Below, piece after piece: positions 1-7,021 of a stretch of 21,943 nt of DNA. The stretch comes from Desulfovibrio sp. (lineage in GTDB: Bacteria; Desulfobacterota; Desulfovibrionia; Desulfovibrionales; Desulfovibrionaceae): NCBI GenBank assembly GCA_022837365.1, contig JALHHV010000019.1:1-21943 (forward strand), in the 5' to 3' direction. The notes below the pieces were generated by a model, which did not search any database, was not told the DNA's origin, and saw only the letters and a program-made list of their open reading frames with translations. Both the position numbers and the translations under genes were made by a program. Position 1 is the first letter of the stretch. Every line of letters begins with the position of its first letter.

Positions 1-56
1 GGCCAGGAAAAGGGTGAAGGAAGGCGAGAGCCCCACTCGGCCCCACCCAGTTCCAC

Positions 57-479
57 TCAGTTGAAGACGATCCGCCCCGCCTCGTCCAGCTTCAGGGAAG
101 GCACGTGGGCAACTTCCCAGGGGTGACCGTCCGGGTCGGCGAAGTAGCCGGTGTAGCCCCACGGCTTGTCGCGCGGCGCGTCCAGCACCGTGCCCCCCGC
201 CGCCACGGCCTCGGCCAGCAGCGCATCCACCATGGCCCGTTCGGCCACGTTGTGGGCCAAGGTGATGCCCCCCGGCGCGGGGCTGGCCCCGGCCATGCCG
301 CAGTCTTCCAGCAGTTCTTCGCGCGGGTACAGGGCCACGGCCAGTTCGCCCACCTGGAAGAACACGATCTTGTCGCAGTCCGGGTAGGCGGGCTTCCAGC
401 CCAGGGCCTCGTAAAAGGCCCGGCTGCGGGCAAGGTCCGCCACGCCGAGCGTCAGCAGGCAGATGCGGGGAATGGGCAT
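57..479 (-). CDS. VOC-superfamily (glyoxalase/bleomycin-resistance fold) protein
   Basis: The 140-aa product is the usual length for a one-module-pair VOC protein. It opens with a strand (residues 3-14) leading into the typical 'ADLARSRAFYEALGWK' helix, and closes with the hallmark 'GYFADPDGHPWEVA' block near residues 110-123, where the Glu is the usual metal ligand. VOC proteins include glyoxalase I-type isomerases, dioxygenases and antibiotic-binding proteins; nothing here fixes the substrate. The ATG is preceded by AAGGAG at 5-base spacing, which supports this start. It lies 33 bp downstream of cysE on the same strand and is probably the last gene of that transcript. The fold assignment is firm; the function is unknown. 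Confidence 0.85.
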   Translation of the reverse strand: MPIPRICLLTLGVADLARSRAFYEALGWKPAYPDCDKIVFFQVGELAVALYPREELLEDCGMAGASPAPGGITLAHNVAERAMVDALLAEAVAAGGTVLDAPRDKPWGYTGYFADPDGHPWEVAHVPSLKLDEAGRIVFN

Positions 480-512
480 GGGGTCTCCTTGGGGGGTGTT
501 GGGCCGCGATGC

Positions 513-1466
513 CTATGTGCGCCCCACCAACTCTTCGTCGGGCTTGGGCTTGGCCGAGCGCTGCTGCACGATCTTGGAGCCGGGCGGCACGTCGTGGGTC
601 ACCCACACGTTGCCGCCGACCATGGACCCCTTGCCGATGGTCACCCGGCCGAGGATGGTGGCCCCGGCGTACACCGTGACGTTGTCCTCCAGTATGGGGT
701 GGCGCGGGTTGCCCTTGATCAGCACGCCGTCGCCGTCCTTGGGGAAGGACAGCGCGCCCAGGGTCACCCCCTGGTACAGGCGGCAGCCGCGCCCGATGAT
801 GCACGTCTCGCCGATGACCACGCCGGTGCCGTGGTCGATGAAGAACTCCTCGCCTATCCGCGCGCCGGGGTGGATGTCGATGCCGGTGCGCGAGTGGGCC
901 ATTTCGCTGATGATGCGCGGGATCAGCGGCACTTCCATGCGGTACAGTTCGTGCGCGATGCGGTGGTTGATCATGGCCGCGATGGACGGGTAGCAGAACA
1001 CAGTTTCGCCGGGGCTCTTGGCGGCGGGGTCGCCCTCGTAGGCGGCCTTGACGTCGCTGGCGAGCATGCGGCGGATTTCCGGCAGCTTCTGCAGGAACTG
1101 GATGGCCTTGTCGCGCGAGTGCAGTTCGCAGCTGCCGCATTCGCGCGCGAAGTCGGCGCAGGTGAAACACGCCCCGCGGCGGATCTGTTCGGACAGGATG
1201 CGGAAGATGGAATCGAGGTTGGCGGCCAGGTGGTAGCGCATCGATTCCAGGTGCACGGTGGCGGTGCCGAAAAAGCCGGGCAGCAGCGCGGCGCGCAGAC
1301 GGCTGACCATTTCGGCCAGGGCTTCCAGCGAGGGCATGGGCGCGTCGTGCAGCGAGCGGTGGTAGACCGCTTCGTACGATTCCGGCGCGCACAGTTCGCC
1401 CGCGATGCGTTCCAGTTCGGGCATGCCTTGCAGCGAGCGGGCGTCGAGGTCGTCGAGTTTCTTCAT
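513..1466 (-). CDS. cysE: Serine O-acetyltransferase (EpsC/CysE type)
   Basis: The 317-aa product acetylates L-serine with acetyl-CoA to give O-acetylserine, the substrate of cysteine synthase. Residues ~1-185 form the all-helical N-terminal region. Residues ~190-290 form the left-handed beta-helix, with 'HSRTGIDIHPGARIGEEFF' and 'DHGTGVVIGET' carrying the family's catalytic His, followed by hexapeptide repeats and 'GNPRHPILEDNV'. The length and the N-terminal extension fit the EpsC-like form of sulfate reducers rather than the 270-aa enteric CysE. A four-cysteine patch (CFTCADFARECGSC, ~residues 140-153) is unusual and could bind metal or act as a redox switch; that is inference. It follows cysK on the same strand but is separated from it by a 145-bp hairpin repeat. 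No strong Shine-Dalgarno precedes the ATG, so a slightly different start is possible. Confidence 0.93.
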   Translation of the reverse strand: MKKLDDLDARSLQGMPELERIAGELCAPESYEAVYHRSLHDAPMPSLEALAEMVSRLRAALLPGFFGTATVHLESMRYHLAANLDSIFRILSEQIRRGACFTCADFARECGSCELHSRDKAIQFLQKLPEIRRMLASDVKAAYEGDPAAKSPGETVFCYPSIAAMINHRIAHELYRMEVPLIPRIISEMAHSRTGIDIHPGARIGEEFFIDHGTGVVIGETCIIGRGCRLYQGVTLGALSFPKDGDGVLIKGNPRHPILEDNVTVYAGATILGRVTIGKGSMVGGNVWVTHDVPPGSKIVQQRSAKPKPDEELVGRT

Positions 1467-1508
1467 GCGCGTGCGATCCGTCGGGGGTTGGGGGTGATGG
1501 GGTTTGCA

Positions 1509-1653
1509 GGGGTTGTTTGTGAATCAGGATTTTCGTTCGTTGGCAAGGAAAACGAGCCTGCCATGAGGGAGTATACTCTTATCGTATTCGACCGACATGG
1601 CAGGCGAAGTTTGACGTAGCCAACGGGCGAAAAGGCGATTCAGAAACAGCCCC
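1509..1653 (-). repeat. Long-hairpin dispersed repeat, copy A
   Basis: This 145-bp element fills most of the gap between cysK and cysE. A second, inverted copy lies at 9936-10079. Read in the cysK direction it begins within the cysK TAG stop and folds on itself almost end to end. The outer 17-base arms are 1509-1525 against 1637-1653. Inside them are pairs CGTTGGC/GCCAACG and GCCTGCCATG/CATGGCAGGC, then a loop holding the palindrome GAGTATACTC. The core of about 105 bp is nearly identical to copy B. The outer arms differ between the copies but remain self-complementary in each. It encodes no protein. Confidence 0.85.
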
Positions 1654-2512
1654 TAGTCGGGCATTTCGGTGAACAAGGGGGTAGAGAGGTACCGCTCGCC
1701 CGTGTCGCACACCACGAAGACCACGCGCTTGCCCGCGAATTCCGGGCGGCGCGCCACGGCCAGCGCGGCGAAGGCGTTGGCCCCGGACGAGATGCCGCAC
1801 AGAATGCCTTCCTCGCGTAGCAGCCGCCCACGAAGCCCGCGCCGATGCCCTGGATGGCGTGCGGGCCGGGGGTTCCGCCCGACAGCACGGGCGATTCGTC
1901 CGGCTCCACGGCAACTATCCTGACGGCCGGGTTCAGTTCGCGCAGGCGCTTGCCCGCGCCGGTCAGGGTGCCGCCGGTGCCCACGCCCGCCACGAAGGCG
2001 TCCACCTTGCCGCCGGTGTCGGCCCAGATTTCCTCGGCCGTGGTCTTGCGGTGCGCCAGCGGGTTGTCCGGGTTCACGAACTGGCCCAGCATCACCGCGC
2101 CGGGCGTTTCGGCCACGATGCGCTCGGCTTCCTCGATGGCCCCGCGCATGCCCCGGGAGGCCGGGGTGAGCACCAGCCGCGCGCCGAAGCCGCGCAACAG
2201 CGCCTTGCGCTCGTTGCTCATGCTTTCGGGCATGGTCAGCACCAGGGTCAGGCCGCGCACGGCCGCCACGAAGGCCAAGCCCACGCCGGTGTTGCCGCTG
2301 GTGGGCTCCACCAGCATGCCGCCGGGGGCCAGTTCGCCGCGCTCCATGGCCCCGTCGATCATGGCCAGGGCGATGCGGTCCTTCACCGAGGCGCAGGGGT
2401 TGTTGAATTCCAGCTTCGCCACCACCTCGGCCGCGCAGCCTTCGCTGACGCGGTTCAGGCGTACCAGCGGGGTGCGGCCGACCAGTTCCGTCATGTCGCG
2501 GGCGATCTTCAT
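1653..2512 (-). pseudogene. cysK: Cysteine synthase A, disrupted by internal deletion and frameshift
   Basis: O-acetylserine sulfhydrylase makes cysteine from O-acetylserine and sulfide with PLP. The first ~230 residues are intact, including 'SVKDR' with the PLP lysine (K44), the 'TSGNTG' loop and '[12 protein letters not shown]'. At about 1820-1831 the frame breaks directly after 'GIGAGFVGG'. The expected C-terminus ('[16 protein letters not shown]' to '[10 protein letters not shown]') resumes in another frame and ends at TAG 1653. Compared with family members as I know them, about 26 residues between these blocks are missing, so roughly 75-80 bp (not a multiple of three) seem to be lost. 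If unrepaired, translation continues out of frame to about 1640. The ATG at 2512 has GAGGAGG at 5-base spacing; an in-frame ATG at 2548 lacks this. A draft-assembly error is an alternative explanation. Confidence 0.85.
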
Positions 2513-2597
2513 GCAAGCCTCCTCTGGGTGTCCGGTGCGGATGGACATGGTAGCGCGCGCGGGGGCGGCGTGCGTGGCCGCCGTGTCGCCGGTGTAC

Positions 2598-2626
2598 GAA
2601 AAGGGGGAGGGAGCGCCCCCTCCCCC
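2598..2626 (-). terminator. Intrinsic terminator after nifS
   Basis: A 12-base arm (GGGGGAGGGAGC, 2603-2614) faces its near-perfect complement (2615-2626, one mismatch). On the minus strand the stem runs into TTTTC, the orientation expected for termination of the nifU-nifS transcript about 120 bp past the nifS stop. It suggests that cysK is mainly driven by its own promoter. The absent loop (the stem would open by a few pairs) lowers confidence slightly. Confidence 0.7.
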
Positions 2627-2743
2627 GAACGTGCGGTAACGTATGTGCGGATGCAGCCGGAACTGTTGGCGATGCCTACGGATGCCACAAACGGCCCGGC
2701 GCGTACAGTGGCAGGCGGGGCAGGGTCACGCCCTTGCGGGCCG

Positions 2744-3943
2744 CTAGCAACTGCACGCGGGCTTCTTCAGCGCCGCCTCTGCCTCGCTTCCGGCGCGGAA
2801 GGGCGACATCTCGCGCAGGCGGGCGATGACGCGCGGCAGTTCGCGCACCACGTGGTCCACTTCCTCCACGGTGTTGAAGCGCGAAAGGCTGAACCGGATG
2901 GAGCCGTGCGCGTAGGTGAACGGCACGCCCATGGCCCGCAGCACGTGCGAGGGCTCCAGGCTGCCGGAGGTGCAGGCCGAGCCGGAACTGGCGCATACCC
3001 CCAGCTGGTCGAGCAGCAGCAGGATGGCCTCGCCCTCCACGTACTTGAACGAGATGTTGCTGGTGTTGGGCAGGCGGTTGTCCCGGTCGCCGTTGATGAT
3101 GGCGTCGGGGATGGCGGCCAGCAGGCCCGATTCCAGGCGGTCGCGCAGGGCGCGCACGCGGGTGTTCTCTTCCGCCATGTTGGCGGCGGCCAGGTCGCAG
3201 GCCACGCCCAGGCCGATGATGGCGGGCACGTTCTCGGTGCCGCCCCGGCGGCCGCGTTCCTGGTGCCCCCCGCGCAGGAAGGGCCGGAAGGCAGCTCCGC
3301 GCCGCACGTACAGCGCGCCGACGCCCTTGGGGGCATGCAGCTTGTGGCCGGACAGCACCAGATAGTCCACGGGCAGTTCGCGCACGTCGATGGCCAGCTT
3401 GCCCACGGCCTGCACCGCGTCGGTGTGGAAGGGCACGCCGCGCTCCTTGCAGATGGCGGCGGCCTCGGCCACGGGGAAGATGGTGCCCGTCTCGTTGTTG
3501 GCGAACATGATGGACACGATGGCCGTGTCCTTGCGGATGGCCTCGCGCAGTTCGTCCAGGTCCATGCGGCCCTTGTCGTCCACGCCCAGCAGGGTCAGTT
3601 CGTAGCCGTTCTTTTCCAGGTGCTGGGACAGGCTGAGCACGGCGGGGTGCTCCACCCGGGTGGTGATGATGTGTTTCTTCTCGGGCTGGGCGGCCAGCGC
3701 GGCGCGGATGGCGGTGTTGTCGCCCTCGGTCCCGCACGAGGTGAACACGATCTCTTCCGGCGCGGCCCCGATGAGCCGGGCCACCTGCTCGCGCGCCTCG
3801 CGCACGGCGCGGCCCACCTGCCCCCCGAAGGTGTGCATGGACGAGGGGTTGCCGTACAGTTCGCCGAAATAGGGCAGCATGGCCGCAAGCACGGCCGGAT
3901 CCACGCGGGTGGTGGCGTTGTTGTCGAAGTACACGGTGTTCAC
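2744..3943 (-). CDS. nifS: Cysteine desulfurase NifS
   Basis: This 399-aa PLP enzyme removes sulfur from cysteine and passes it as a persulfide to the NifU scaffold for Fe-S cluster assembly. It shows the N-terminal 'YFDNNATTRVDP', the 'EHPAV' His, 'SGHKLHAPKG' with the PLP lysine (K201), and 'SGSACTSG' with the mobile catalytic cysteine (C324). The length is normal for the NifS/IscS class. Translation starts at GTG (3943) overlapping the nifU TGA, with GGAGG inside the end of nifU, so the two are translationally coupled. The C-terminus ends in PACSC, two extra cysteines outside the family core that may mark a sulfur-transfer tail (inference). With cysE and cysK downstream, the locus links cysteine supply to cluster assembly. 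Confidence 0.96.
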   Translation of the reverse strand: MNTVYFDNNATTRVDPAVLAAMLPYFGELYGNPSSMHTFGGQVGRAVREAREQVARLIGAAPEEIVFTSCGTEGDNTAIRAALAAQPEKKHIITTRVEHPAVLSLSQHLEKNGYELTLLGVDDKGRMDLDELREAIRKDTAIVSIMFANNETGTIFPVAEAAAICKERGVPFHTDAVQAVGKLAIDVRELPVDYLVLSGHKLHAPKGVGALYVRRGAAFRPFLRGGHQERGRRGGTENVPAIIGLGVACDLAAANMAEENTRVRALRDRLESGLLAAIPDAIINGDRDNRLPNTSNISFKYVEGEAILLLLDQLGVCASSGSACTSGSLEPSHVLRAMGVPFTYAHGSIRFSLSRFNTVEEVDHVVRELPRVIARLREMSPFRAGSEAEAALKKPACSC

Positions 3944-4785
3944 GCTGCCGCCTCCTTAACCACAATGTTCTCGTCCACGTGCTCGCGCAGGGTCTTTTCC
4001 ACGAAGCCTTCCAGGGTCAGGCGGCTGGAGGGACAGCTGGTGCACATGCCGCGCAGGGCCACGTAGACGGTGGAGCCGTCCATGTCCACCAGTTCGATGT
4101 CGCCGCCGTCCTGTTGCAGGCGCGGGCGGATTTCGCCTTCCAGCACCTTCATGACCAACTGCATGCGCTGCACGTTGGTGAGCTTTTTCGGCGCGGCGGC
4201 CAGCGGGGTTTCACACAGCGGGGCCTTGCCCAGTTCCGCGTCCAGCAGCTTCTGGAGTTCGCCCACGCATTCGCCGCAGCCGCCGCCGGCCTTGGTGTAG
4301 TGGGTGATTTCCTCCACGGTCTTCAGGTTGTTCTCGCGGATGGCGCGCACGATCTGCTCGTCGGTGACGCCGAAGCACTTGCAGACAAGCTGCCCCTCGT
4401 GCGCGTGTTCCACGGCGGGTTCGCCGCGCCAGTTGCGGATGGCGGCCTCCAGCGCTTCCTGCCCCATGACCGAGCAGTGCATCTTTTCCTTGGGCAGGCC
4501 GCCCAGAAATTCGGCGATGTCGCGGTTGGTCAGCTTCAGGGCTTCCTCCACCGTCATGCCCTTGATCAGTTCGGTGAGGGCCGAACTGGAGGCGATGGCG
4601 CTGGCGCAGCCGAAGGTCTGGAACTTGGCGTCCACGATGCGGTCGTCTTCTATCTTGAGATAGAGCTTGAGGGCGTCCCCGCAGGCAAGGCTGCCGACCT
4701 CGCCGATGGCGTTGGCGTCGTCAAGGGAGCCCACGTTGCGCGGGTTCAGGAAGTGCTCACGCACCTTGTCGGTATACTCCCACAT
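3940..4785 (-). CDS. nifU: Fe-S cluster scaffold NifU (three-domain)
   Basis: The 281-aa product has the full NifU layout. Residues 1-125 are an IscU-like scaffold with cluster cysteines C35, C60 and C104. Residues ~130-180 are a BFD-like [2Fe-2S] domain with C135-x-C137 and C170-x2-C173. Residues ~203-275 are an Nfu domain with C248-x2-C251. It builds and transfers Fe-S clusters using sulfur from NifS. Its last codons overlap the nifS GTG start. The ATG follows GGAGGAACAGCAAC, a good ribosome site. No nitrogenase genes are in view, and in sulfate-reducing bacteria NifU/NifS often serve general cluster assembly. Its upstream region overlaps the end of the incoming glycosyltransferase-like gene. 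Confidence 0.96.
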   Translation of the reverse strand: MWEYTDKVREHFLNPRNVGSLDDANAIGEVGSLACGDALKLYLKIEDDRIVDAKFQTFGCASAIASSSALTELIKGMTVEEALKLTNRDIAEFLGGLPKEKMHCSVMGQEALEAAIRNWRGEPAVEHAHEGQLVCKCFGVTDEQIVRAIRENNLKTVEEITHYTKAGGGCGECVGELQKLLDAELGKAPLCETPLAAAPKKLTNVQRMQLVMKVLEGEIRPRLQQDGGDIELVDMDGSTVYVALRGMCTSCPSSRLTLEGFVEKTLREHVDENIVVKEAAA

Positions 4786-4827
4786 GTTGCTGTTCCTCCG
4801 GGGGGCGTTAACGCGAATCGCGCGTCA

Positions 4828-5775
4828 TTATGCGGCATATAACAACGTACGTCCGGCCGGGGAAGGGGCGGAGCGGATTTTTCCGGTCGGGATTGTGTTT
4901 GCGCGGGGCGTATGGGCACGGAATCTGAAGTGCCTGCTGCTCAGTAATGACTGGCCGGGCTCAAGCAGATCGTGAACTTTTGCATTCAGTACCCATCGGG
5001 AAAAATCGAAACTCAACTGGTCTCGTTTCGAAAACTCACAGACCATATTCCACCATAAATCCATCAGGCGAACTACCGATGACTCATTGTGTCGGCGGAC
5101 AATGATACCTGTTTCTGCAAGACCGTATTCTTCTGGATATTGCTGTTCTTTGAGGAAGTCTACGACATTACCAATGGAATATTGAATGTCCTTGTTGCGA
5201 TGTTTGCATGAATCTGCTTCTTTGTAAATGCAAATCCTGTCTCTGTGTCGTGGTATTGCAATGGTGAAGAGCGGGTCGTTAATGATTGAATTGACTCTTT
5301 CGTATAGATACGAATCGCATATATCACAATTAGCATCGACCCATATGCTATATTCGTAATTTTTTAAGAGAAGGTGCGGGGAGAGTTTTTGATACCTTGC
5401 AACCTTGCTGTCATCCAAGCATGGTGCATTGTTTATAGGCAACACTTTCCATGAAAGGAAATTGGGCATCTCATCGTTTGTAAAACAAAAATAATCCCAC
5501 TCCGGACACAGCCAAGAATGGTCGCGAATTTTATCATAACTACCTGTTATTGCTGTATATATTGCGATTTTCGGGGGGGGGGGTAACTTCTGTCCCGCTT
5601 TTCTGAAACGGTAGCGGGCATGGTTGTACCAACGGCGCAATAAGAAGACGGGGTCGTTTTCCGTCAGAGCTTTTCTTGCGCGTTTACGTGCTTGGCGAGG
5701 CAACCAGCATGTGACCAGTTTGATGAGAAATCGGTACGCGGTCAGGTACATGAAAAGTCCGGAGGGGGAGGGCAT
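4828..5775 (-). CDS. DUF616 / glycosyltransferase-like domain protein, probably acquired
   Basis: The 315-aa product matches the DUF616 (TOD1/MUCI70-like) pattern: 'KIAIYTAITGSYD' (~69-81), 'WDYFCFTND' (~93-101), 'SIWVDANCDI' with a DxxxD-type acidic pair (~143-152), and 'KRDQLSFDFSRW'. Such genes are common in surface-polysaccharide clusters, where they are thought to transfer sugars; the substrate cannot be told. From about 4960 to 5600 the DNA is strikingly AT-rich (about one-third GC in places) between GC-rich neighbours, which points to transfer. Codons 64-68 contain an 11-base C run (5573-5583). The last ~30 residues return to local GC composition, do not look like the family and may be read-through into older nifU-upstream DNA. 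Start choice is uncertain; ATG at 5751 is an alternative, and neither has a strong ribosome site. It begins 11 bp after the original stop of the upstream HD-GYP gene. Confidence 0.75.
   Translation of the reverse strand: MPSPSGLFMYLTAYRFLIKLVTCWLPRQARKRARKALTENDPVFLLRRWYNHARYRFRKAGQKLPPPPKIAIYTAITGSYDKIRDHSWLCPEWDYFCFTNDEMPNFLSWKVLPINNAPCLDDSKVARYQKLSPHLLLKNYEYSIWVDANCDICDSYLYERVNSIINDPLFTIAIPRHRDRICIYKEADSCKHRNKDIQYSIGNVVDFLKEQQYPEEYGLAETGIIVRRHNESSVVRLMDLWWNMVCEFSKRDQLSFDFSRWVLNAKVHDLLEPGQSLLSSRHFRFRAHTPRANTIPTGKIRSAPSPAGRTLLYAA
5573..5583 (-). repeat. 11-base homopolymer (poly-C in coding strand) inside the DUF616 gene
   Basis: Eleven consecutive G on the plus strand read as C in the gene and encode four prolines at residues 65-68. 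The current length keeps the frame open; gain or loss of one or two bases would end the protein soon after the tract. Such tracts are typical of slipped-strand phase variation in surface-glycan genes. Confidence 0.9.
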
Positions 5776-5869
5776 TCGTGCGCCCGCTACACCACGTTGG
5801 CGCCGGAAAGGATCATCACGAAGCGTTTGAAGATGTCGAGGTCGATCTGTTCGCGCATCTCGTTCATCA

Positions 5870-6778
5870 TCAGGCGCAGCACCGCAGCACCTGGAAGGCG
5901 TTCATGGCCGGGGCGTAGGGGCGGTTGGAGGTCAGGGCGTCGTAGATGTCGGCGATGGTGATGGCCCGCACCGGGAGGGGGATTTCGCCGCCGGCGAGGC
6001 CGCAGGGGTAGCCGGAGCCGTCCAGTTTTTCATGGTGGAACAGGATGCAGTTGATGGCGTCCTGCGACAGGGGCATCAGCGTGCACGCGCCCACGCCGAA
6101 CACCGGGTGCCGGTTGACCTCGATGCGCTCGTCCGGGGTGAGGGTGCCGGGCTTGGCCAGGATGTCCGGGTTCACGAAGGTCTTGCCGATGTCGTGCAGC
6201 ATGGCCCCCAGGCCGAACTGGACCAGGCTTTCCTCGTCGAAGCCGTAGCTTTGCAGGATGGCCTGCGAATACACGAAGACGTGCAGCGAGTGGGAATAGG
6301 TGTGGTAGTCGTGCGCCACCAGCGAGGCCACGGTCTTCAGCGAATTCTCCAGCGTCAGGAAGCTGATGCCTTCGGTGACCAGGGCCAGGATGCGGTCGAA
6401 GGTGGCGCGCTTCAGGCTGCGGGGCAGCTTGCGCTCGAACACCTCCTGCACGATTTCGGTGGAGGTGGCGTAGAACAGGCGGGCCCGTTCGGGCAGGGGG
6501 ATGGTTTCGTCGGAAAGGATGCTGCCCAGGTGCTGTTCGCGGTGTTCGCGGTACAGGGGGTGCTGCGCGCGGTGGACGTAGATGCTCTCCACCCCGTGCG
6601 CGCGCAGTTGCAGGCGATGGCGCGGCGTGAACTGCTCGCCTTCGTGGGCGTAGAGGACGAACCCCTTCTCCTGCCTGATGTACACGCCGAAAGAACCCGA
6701 CATGTCGGGCAGAAGCATCGTGGTGGGCACCGCGAAGAATTCCGAGGGGTCCTGTTGCGCAGCCGATGCCTGTGTCAT
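5870..6778 (-). CDS. HD-GYP domain signalling protein, C-terminus frameshifted
   Basis: The 302-aa product is a predicted cyclic-di-GMP phosphodiesterase. An N-terminal domain (~20-90, 'GSFGVYIRQEKGFVLY') resembles that of its neighbour at 7022-8038. The HD-GYP core follows, with HDYHTYSHS (~156-164), HDIGK (195-199), HHEKLDGSGYP (248-258) and IADIYDALTSNRPY (~275-288), so the catalytic signature is complete. After 'AFQVLR' an 8-bp tandem duplication (5876-5891) shifts the frame and the protein ends at 5870. Without it the reading would continue 'LMMNEMREQIDLDIFKRF' and stop at TAG 5787, aligning with the paralogue's end. The enzyme core may therefore still work. I place the start at 6778 because similarity to the paralogue begins just after it; an upstream in-frame ATG (6862) exists. 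A TTGACA box at 6867-6872 (minus strand) could be a -35 element, but no good -10 follows. Confidence 0.88.
   Translation of the reverse strand: MTQASAAQQDPSEFFAVPTTMLLPDMSGSFGVYIRQEKGFVLYAHEGEQFTPRHRLQLRAHGVESIYVHRAQHPLYREHREQHLGSILSDETIPLPERARLFYATSTEIVQEVFERKLPRSLKRATFDRILALVTEGISFLTLENSLKTVASLVAHDYHTYSHSLHVFVYSQAILQSYGFDEESLVQFGLGAMLHDIGKTFVNPDILAKPGTLTPDERIEVNRHPVFGVGACTLMPLSQDAINCILFHHEKLDGSGYPCGLAGGEIPLPVRAITIADIYDALTSNRPYAPAMNAFQVLRCCA
5876..5891. repeat. 8-bp tandem duplication causing a frameshift
   Basis: GCAGCACC occurs twice in direct succession. Removing one copy restores an uninterrupted HD-GYP reading frame through to 5787 that aligns with the paralogous gene, so this is best explained as a recent duplication, or a sequencing artefact. 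Confidence 0.85.
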
Positions 6779-7021
6779 TTCCAAGAATTTCCTGGATGTT
6801 GCAGTGGTGCCGGGCCGTTGAGGACGCACCTCTCCCCTCGCAAGGCATGACGGAAAGCACAAGCATTGTCAACTTTTTCTAGACTTTCTCTTTAATGGAA
6901 GGGGTGGGGGGAAGGAACAGCGAGTCGGCGGGGCCGCCGAAGCGTGCCGGACCGTGCGCTTGCGCTCGCGCGCGGCTGGTCCCGCAGTCCGGCGGCGCCC
7001 TCATGCGTCCGGTGGGGCCGG

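Noticed and set aside
105..1619. Long plus-strand open frame opposite the VOC and cysE genes
   Set aside because: It is a GC-rich antisense frame with biased Gly/His/Arg/Val composition and no family motifs; the minus strand holds two clear enzymes.
1509..1653. Integron attC-like site (folded palindrome directly after a stop codon)
   Set aside because: The stem boxes (CGTTGGC/GCCAACG) do not fit the GTTRRRY/RYYYAAC core sites, and no integrase or cassette array is present. The resemblance is only in shape and placement.
1859..4066. 735-codon plus-strand open frame opposite cysK and nifS
   Set aside because: It is antisense to well-recognised genes, with repetitive Gly/His/Ala/Val composition typical of shadow frames.
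3940..4785. nifU/nifS as evidence of nitrogen fixation
   Set aside because: No nitrogenase structural or cofactor genes are in the window, and NifU/NifS act in general Fe-S assembly in many anaerobes.
6844..6872. Sigma-70 promoter for the downstream HD-GYP gene based on TTGACA
   Set aside because: The -35 box is perfect, but no hexamer resembling TATAAT occurs at 16-18 bp, so it is not listed as a promoter.
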